DNA from: Bugula neritina
Taxonomy: Eukaryota > Bryozoa > Gymnolaemata > Cheilostomatida > Bugulidae
Direction: 5' to 3'
DNA: 60,000 nucleotides
Assembly (NCBI GenBank): GCA_964035545.1
Contig: OZ037768.1
Coordinates: 21,080,700 to 21,140,699 of the forward strand
The notes beneath the pieces are model-generated. The model was not told where the DNA came from. It searched no databases and saw only the letters and a program-made list of their open reading frames with translations. A program made the translations under genes and the position numbers. The first letter of the stretch is position 1; each line of letters opens with the position of its first letter. Positions 55,013-60,000 of the stretch are shown here, in pieces.

Positions 55013-57409
55013 AGACCATGTAAAAGTCAGCCGATCAGCAAAGTGTACCAGGTCAACACCCCACTAATATAGCTTATATAAAATTCTGCAAGTTCAGTTG
55101 CAAAATGCATTCTTCTAGAAAGCAGTTGTGCAACTTTTTTTAAGTGCATTACTTTATTTCATATCTTAAATTTATGACACTCTGATGTATTTTCAAAACA
55201 TCTAAAGTAAGTGTGTATAAAATGCAATTAAAAATTGTATGTCTAAAAAAATGACCTAGTACACTTTTGCAGCTGAAGGCCAGTTGTTACATAACTCTTA
55301 GCTTTATTTGTTCTCTATTATACTAGTATGAACTCTTGTTCTCCAATATGCCAGCTTTTGGTACAGAACTCTGATTAGCTGGGTTTTTGAATGGTTTTCT
55401 AATACATACATCTGATTGCCTGAATAGTGTACACTCCGTCTACCTTTACATGGTGCAAGCTACAGGGTAGTATTATACCATCTTTCTGTTTATCAATCTT
55501 TTGTTCATAATAATAAATAGGCTATTTAGCAAGGATTTTATGGCGTGTAAGCCATGGGAACTACTAAAGAGGTTTAATCAACCATCACTGCTGCTAATAT
55601 TGCTTATGCATCTGTCCCATTATAGTTCTTTCTACTAAACTTTGAAATTGTTTCAATAAACATTAGTAGTTAAACCACATGTATTTATTATTTATCTGTA
55701 GGGTTTAGCAGTTTACATATTTAGAAAAGATGTTTTATATAGAGTATTCATCTATCACCTAAAGTAGTTCACTTGCTGTCTTGACTTATTTAGTTAAGGT
55801 TATAATTTAACATGCGACAATCCTATACTCAGTAAAGAATAAACTTTTTTGGTTGCAATTTTTTTTAGGAGTAAATTAGCTTCATTTATACTTGTCTTTA
55901 AAGTCTATCAAAAGTGACCACCTCATTACTAGTCATTGCCCGATAATACTTCAGTGTTTAAAGTAAGAATAATTTATACCCATTGCTTAAACACAACATT
56001 CATTAAAATTATTGTTGTTATAGCTGCATGGGTTTAAACCAGCTACTAAGTAAAGCAATAGTTGTTTGTCAGAAGTATTTGCTTAAATTCATGAACAAAG
56101 CCTTGTCTCATACAGCCAGATTACTATGCATAGTCACAACATTATGTAATGCATGTTGACACCCATTACATTCTGTTTGAATGGTAAAGTATTGGGTAAA
56201 ACCTTCAGCTAGCATTTCTTGAAAGTCCTATTGTCTGCTGGGATCTCTGCAATCTGCAGCCACCCTCTATAACTGATGAAGTCTAGTACTTTCTCTATAA
56301 CTGATGAAATCCAGTACTTTCATAGAAAAATTTCTTACGATATTTTAAAGCTATGAGATTAGATCGTGTAAAAACATTATGTTATCATAAGCAGCATAAA
56401 TTGCAATTTCTCTACACCAATAATTTATGTGTTTATAATTCATTGAAAGAAAAACCTATGTTGTTGCTAAACTTGCATTTTAAATCCTGCAAGTAAATAT
56501 AATATGACTAGTTCAACCTATTGTCCAAATATAAGAGACAAACAGTATTTTAGGTTCAGAAACGGCCAACTCAGGCTTAGCATAAGCTGCAATACACATT
56601 TTTTAAGCTATGGTATTGGTAAGCTGAAGAATAGGGTAGTCTAAAAGAAATGCATTTAAAAACTGTACATGATAGTTTACCAAAGCTAAATCATTGAATG
56701 ATTGCTTGTTATTTTCTATGAGTGAAGGAGGGATTTTATTATCTGAAGAAAATTGAATAAGTTTATATGAGAATATTGGTAGTAACACTATGATGTAGAC
56801 TTGCTATTACAAGCTAAAATATATACAGCAGAGAGGGTTGATAGTTCCCATGGCTTACATGCCATAAAATCTTTGCTGAATAGCCTATTTACTATTGTGA
56901 ACAAAAGATTAGTAAACAGAAAGTTGGTATAATACTACCCAGTAGCTTGCACCATGTAAATGTAGATGGAGTGTGCACTATTCAGGCAATCAGATGTATG
57001 TATTAGAAAACCATTCAAAAACCCGGCTAATCAGAGTTCTGTACCAAAATCTGGTGGCTCATTACCAGCTGGCATATTGGAGAACAAGAGTTCATACTAG
57101 TATAATAGAGAACAAATAAAGCTAAGAGTTATGTAACAACTGGCCTTCAGCTGCAAAAGTGTACCAGGTCATTTTTGTAGACATACAATTTTTAATTGCA
57201 TTTTATACACACTCAATTTAATTGTTTTGAAAAATACATCAAAGATCATAAATTTAAGATATGAAATAAAGTAATGCACTTGAAAAAAGTTGCACAACTG
57301 CTTTCTAGAAGCATGCATTTTGCAACTGAACTTGCAGAATTTTATATAAACTATAATAGTGGGGTGTTGACCTGGTACACAATGCTGATCGGCTGACTTT
57401 TACATGGTT
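55013..57409. repeat. Inverted repeat, two arms of about 550 bp
   Basis: Left arm 55013-55564 and right arm 56842-57409 are reverse complements with scattered differences. Outer landmarks are ACCATGTAAAAGTCAGCCGA and its complement near 57385-57405; inner landmarks are AAGCCATGGGAACTA and its complement at 56842. The 1.28-kb spacer has no recognised gene. It may be a foldback transposon or an inverted duplication; I found no clear target-site duplication. Confidence 0.75.
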
Positions 57410-59490
57410 TTACACGTCAGCTGTTCGAGTTCTCCATAAACTTTTAGTAGTCAATTAAGTTGCTTAGCCTGGTTGGGCCCAGGCCGAGAAAGGCAATAGT
57501 AAATAAGTTGAGTCTAACCTTTTGCCATTAATTTCAAATCACAAACTTACTTTAGGTGTTTATACATAAAAATATTCAAGCATTTAATGAGCCACGGTTG
57601 TAAAAATATTAAACTTCTTTTGCTGAGGCAGAACATTTTATTTATTAAGTTTCCTGTGTAACAGGTTAGCTACTTGACTAATACTACATATCTTACAGTT
57701 GCTAGCCTTTGCTAAGTCTAAACTAAATGGCTGTTTTTTCTTCAATATAGGAAAGAAAAATGTAAGTAGCTCCAAAAAAGTTAGGCAATCTAAAGACACC
57801 CATCATTAATTTCAATTCAGTAGTTCAGTAGTTCTTGGCCTAATGTATTGGGATAGGAGGTTGTTAAAAGATTTTATTTTGTAAATTCTTACTTTGCCTG
57901 TCACTTAGTAAGGATAAGAGCAAATCCACTGTTAAGCTATTATACTAATTACCAAATAGCCACAATGTCCACATCCATGTCTACTTTTTAGTTGAATTGT
58001 TTAGAGGTATTACAGCTGCAAATATTTAGCCATTCTACAGTTATCTAGTGTATTTGCTCCAACTGTGTTTACATGAGACATACTCAGGGTTTCCCCCAGC
58101 TTCTATTAATTGCATGCAACAAAATATTTCCAGCAAAATACATATTATTTATAAAAAGTACAATTTTCATTTTTTAACACTTCTAAATATAGCTGTTCAG
58201 TAGGCAGTCTAAGTAGAATATATTGTTTGGCGTCTATATGGAGGGGGTTGTCTATTTGGAATTAAACTGAATTGTTACTCTTATAGAGACGGATGACCAG
58301 TGTAACACTGGTGCTACATGCCTTTTTCAAACTTTAAAACTAGTTGCTGAATTGGTTTCCCTGTTTTGAAAATTTTTCAAGTAAAATAATGCAGCTAGAA
58401 AAAGTATTGTTCGCGCAATGGGTGAATAACAAAATCTAGACTTCTTGCTAGTCATATAATTTGACTACCAACAAAAAGAGTAAGACATGTATAAATAGTT
58501 TTCAATAATATGTGTTAATAACTTTGAATTCATCATCTCTACTGATTCCCATTAGATTTATTGTGAATGAAACTTGGTGTAGGGCCTATCTTATATTCTA
58601 CAGGGTCTAATATTTAGTAGCAAGGGTAAGCTGCAAGCATTTCTTAATATTTCCTATTATAAAAGTCCGTGTTGTAGTGACAGCAGACAAGATCTCAGCT
58701 ATTATGCCCTCAGTCAGTTAAAAAGGTCTCTCATAGAGACTATAAACTCTGCGTGTACTGAGATAACACAAAACCAAGAAAAATAGAACAGCTAGCTTGA
58801 AATTTTTTCTTTATTGTACAGTATTTGAGGGTAAACTCCTTCAAACGAATTTATAAATATGAGAGTGCTTTTGAAGTTGCAGCCAAATAGGCTAATTATA
58901 GGATTTCTGTATAAGGTTCAAACTAAGGTACCCCTCTTAGCAGCTATTTTTAGTAAATTAAAAACTTCTAAGCTTACTTAAGTTTCCTGATTAAAATGAT
59001 TATGAAGATGCAAAGAAACTAGGCCCAAAACTACAAGGGGGTCTATTATCTTTTGCATAATTGTAGGGATGTGGTCTCCCTCTATAGACCTTAGTAAAAG
59101 TAATTGCAGGAACAGATAATTTTCTCTGTTACTAGCAGTATATGTATACGAGAAATTTTGTCAAAGCTGCTATTCTGACACTGGAAAGTTACATTTCAGC
59201 TAAGTAAAGGTTGCTGGGAAACCATATAGTACTTTTAAACACTATAACTAAATTGTTAGAAAAAATGCTTGTTTCTACCAGAAGCAAAAATAAAAATTTG
59301 AGCAGCAAATTGGAGACAGCAAAAGGTATGTATCTTCTTAGGTTGATAATTTTTTTAATTTGAAAACGTGCTGCATATAACAAAAAAACTTCTAAAGCTG
59401 AAAGTCATAATTGCAGAGAAAGACATCAAATTAAAAATATGCAAATTAATAAACCTACTATGATACACATCAGACGCTGTGGACTGTGCT
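57410..59490. other. No gene seen
   Basis: A/T-rich sequence with no supported coding block, RNA gene or repeat. Confidence 0.5.
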
Positions 59491-59495
59491 TGCTG

Positions 59496-60000
59496 ATATA
59501 GGGCACACATAGTATACATCAACTCATATGGGGCAGATATAGTATACACAGGCTTATGGGGATCGCATACATGCAGCATATATGAGCTCATAAGGGGCAC
59601 ATATAACATATCTAGGCTCATAGCAGCACATAAATAGTATATGAGCTCAAAGATGGCACATAAAATATATACAAGTTCATAGGGGGCAGATATAGAATAT
59701 ATAAGCTCATAGGGGGCAGATATAATATATATATATAAGTTCATAGGAGGCAGATATAATATATATAAGTTCATAGGGGGCAGATATAGAATATATAGGC
59801 TCATAGGGGGCAGATATGGAATATATAGGCTCACAGGGGGCAGATATAGAATATATGAGCTCATAGGGGGCAGATATGGAATATATAGGCTCATAGGGGG
59901 CACATAAAATATATATAAGTTCACAGGGGGCAGATATAATATATATAAGTTCATAGGGGGCAGATATAGAATATATAGGCTCATAGGGGGCAGATATAAA
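59496..60000. repeat. 30-bp minisatellite running off the window
   Basis: Units of about 30 bp, GGCTCATAGGGGGCAGATAT followed by AGAATATATA, become more regular to the right and continue past the end. The long minus-strand frame over it (a 10-residue LYILYLPPM-type repeat) reflects the unit length and is not evidence of a protein. Confidence 0.9.

Noticed and set aside
59355-59984. 209-residue minus-strand frame with LYILYLPPM repeats
   Set aside because: A by-product of the 30-bp tandem repeat. It becomes irregular where the repeat decays.

Overview
The window looks like a gene-poor, A/T-rich invertebrate nuclear genome. It has spliced genes with GT-AG introns, long pure (TA)n tracts, C2H2 zinc-finger remnants, Ty3/gypsy, Penelope-like, mariner, hAT-like and non-LTR elements, and LRR/Roc/COR and caspase domains. 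An early-branching metazoan such as a sponge or cnidarian fits, but nothing in the sequence fixes the taxon.

The centrepiece is one gene at 11116-31548 (+). It can be assembled by hand from 16 exons with mutually consistent splice phases. The predicted product of 1443 residues reads: leucine-rich repeats, Roc GTPase, COR domain, a short acidic linker, then a full caspase domain with the catalytic His and Cys. In effect a receptor-like LRR sensor, a GTPase/dimerisation switch and a death protease are joined in one chain. Six of the LRR exons are near-identical, phase-2 symmetric modules of about 141 bp, each encoding two repeats. The introns of this gene are packed with nested mobile elements: mariner, an unclassified TIR transposon, an hAT-like foldback, and a LINE insertion that was duplicated together with its LRR exon.

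Left flank (1-11100): a broken zinc-finger gene end, a 33-bp minisatellite, a duplicated 'gene-start' module (copy A), a MITE-like element, and a cluster of Penelope-like element fragments. A complete-looking hammerhead ribozyme lies downstream of the minus-strand Penelope ORF.

Right of the Roc-caspase gene there is a small two-exon gene (33588-35312) for a 108-residue protein with a Cys cluster and a hydrophobic tail. Its intron holds a near-perfect palindrome and a retrozyme-like element with a hammerhead ribozyme. At 36240-46030 lies copy B of the gene-start module, split by a nearly complete 8-kb Ty3/gypsy element that carries an extra zinc-finger/coiled-coil ORF. Next come LRR-intron-like sequence, a tandem retrozyme-like dimer (two more hammerheads), one intact and one broken LRR exon, and a decayed second gypsy copy (47971-51340). 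From 51.4 kb to the end I see no genes, only an inverted repeat with 550-bp arms and a 30-bp minisatellite running off the window.

The duplicated segments serve as internal empty sites, so several insertions can be dated relative to one another without any outside data.
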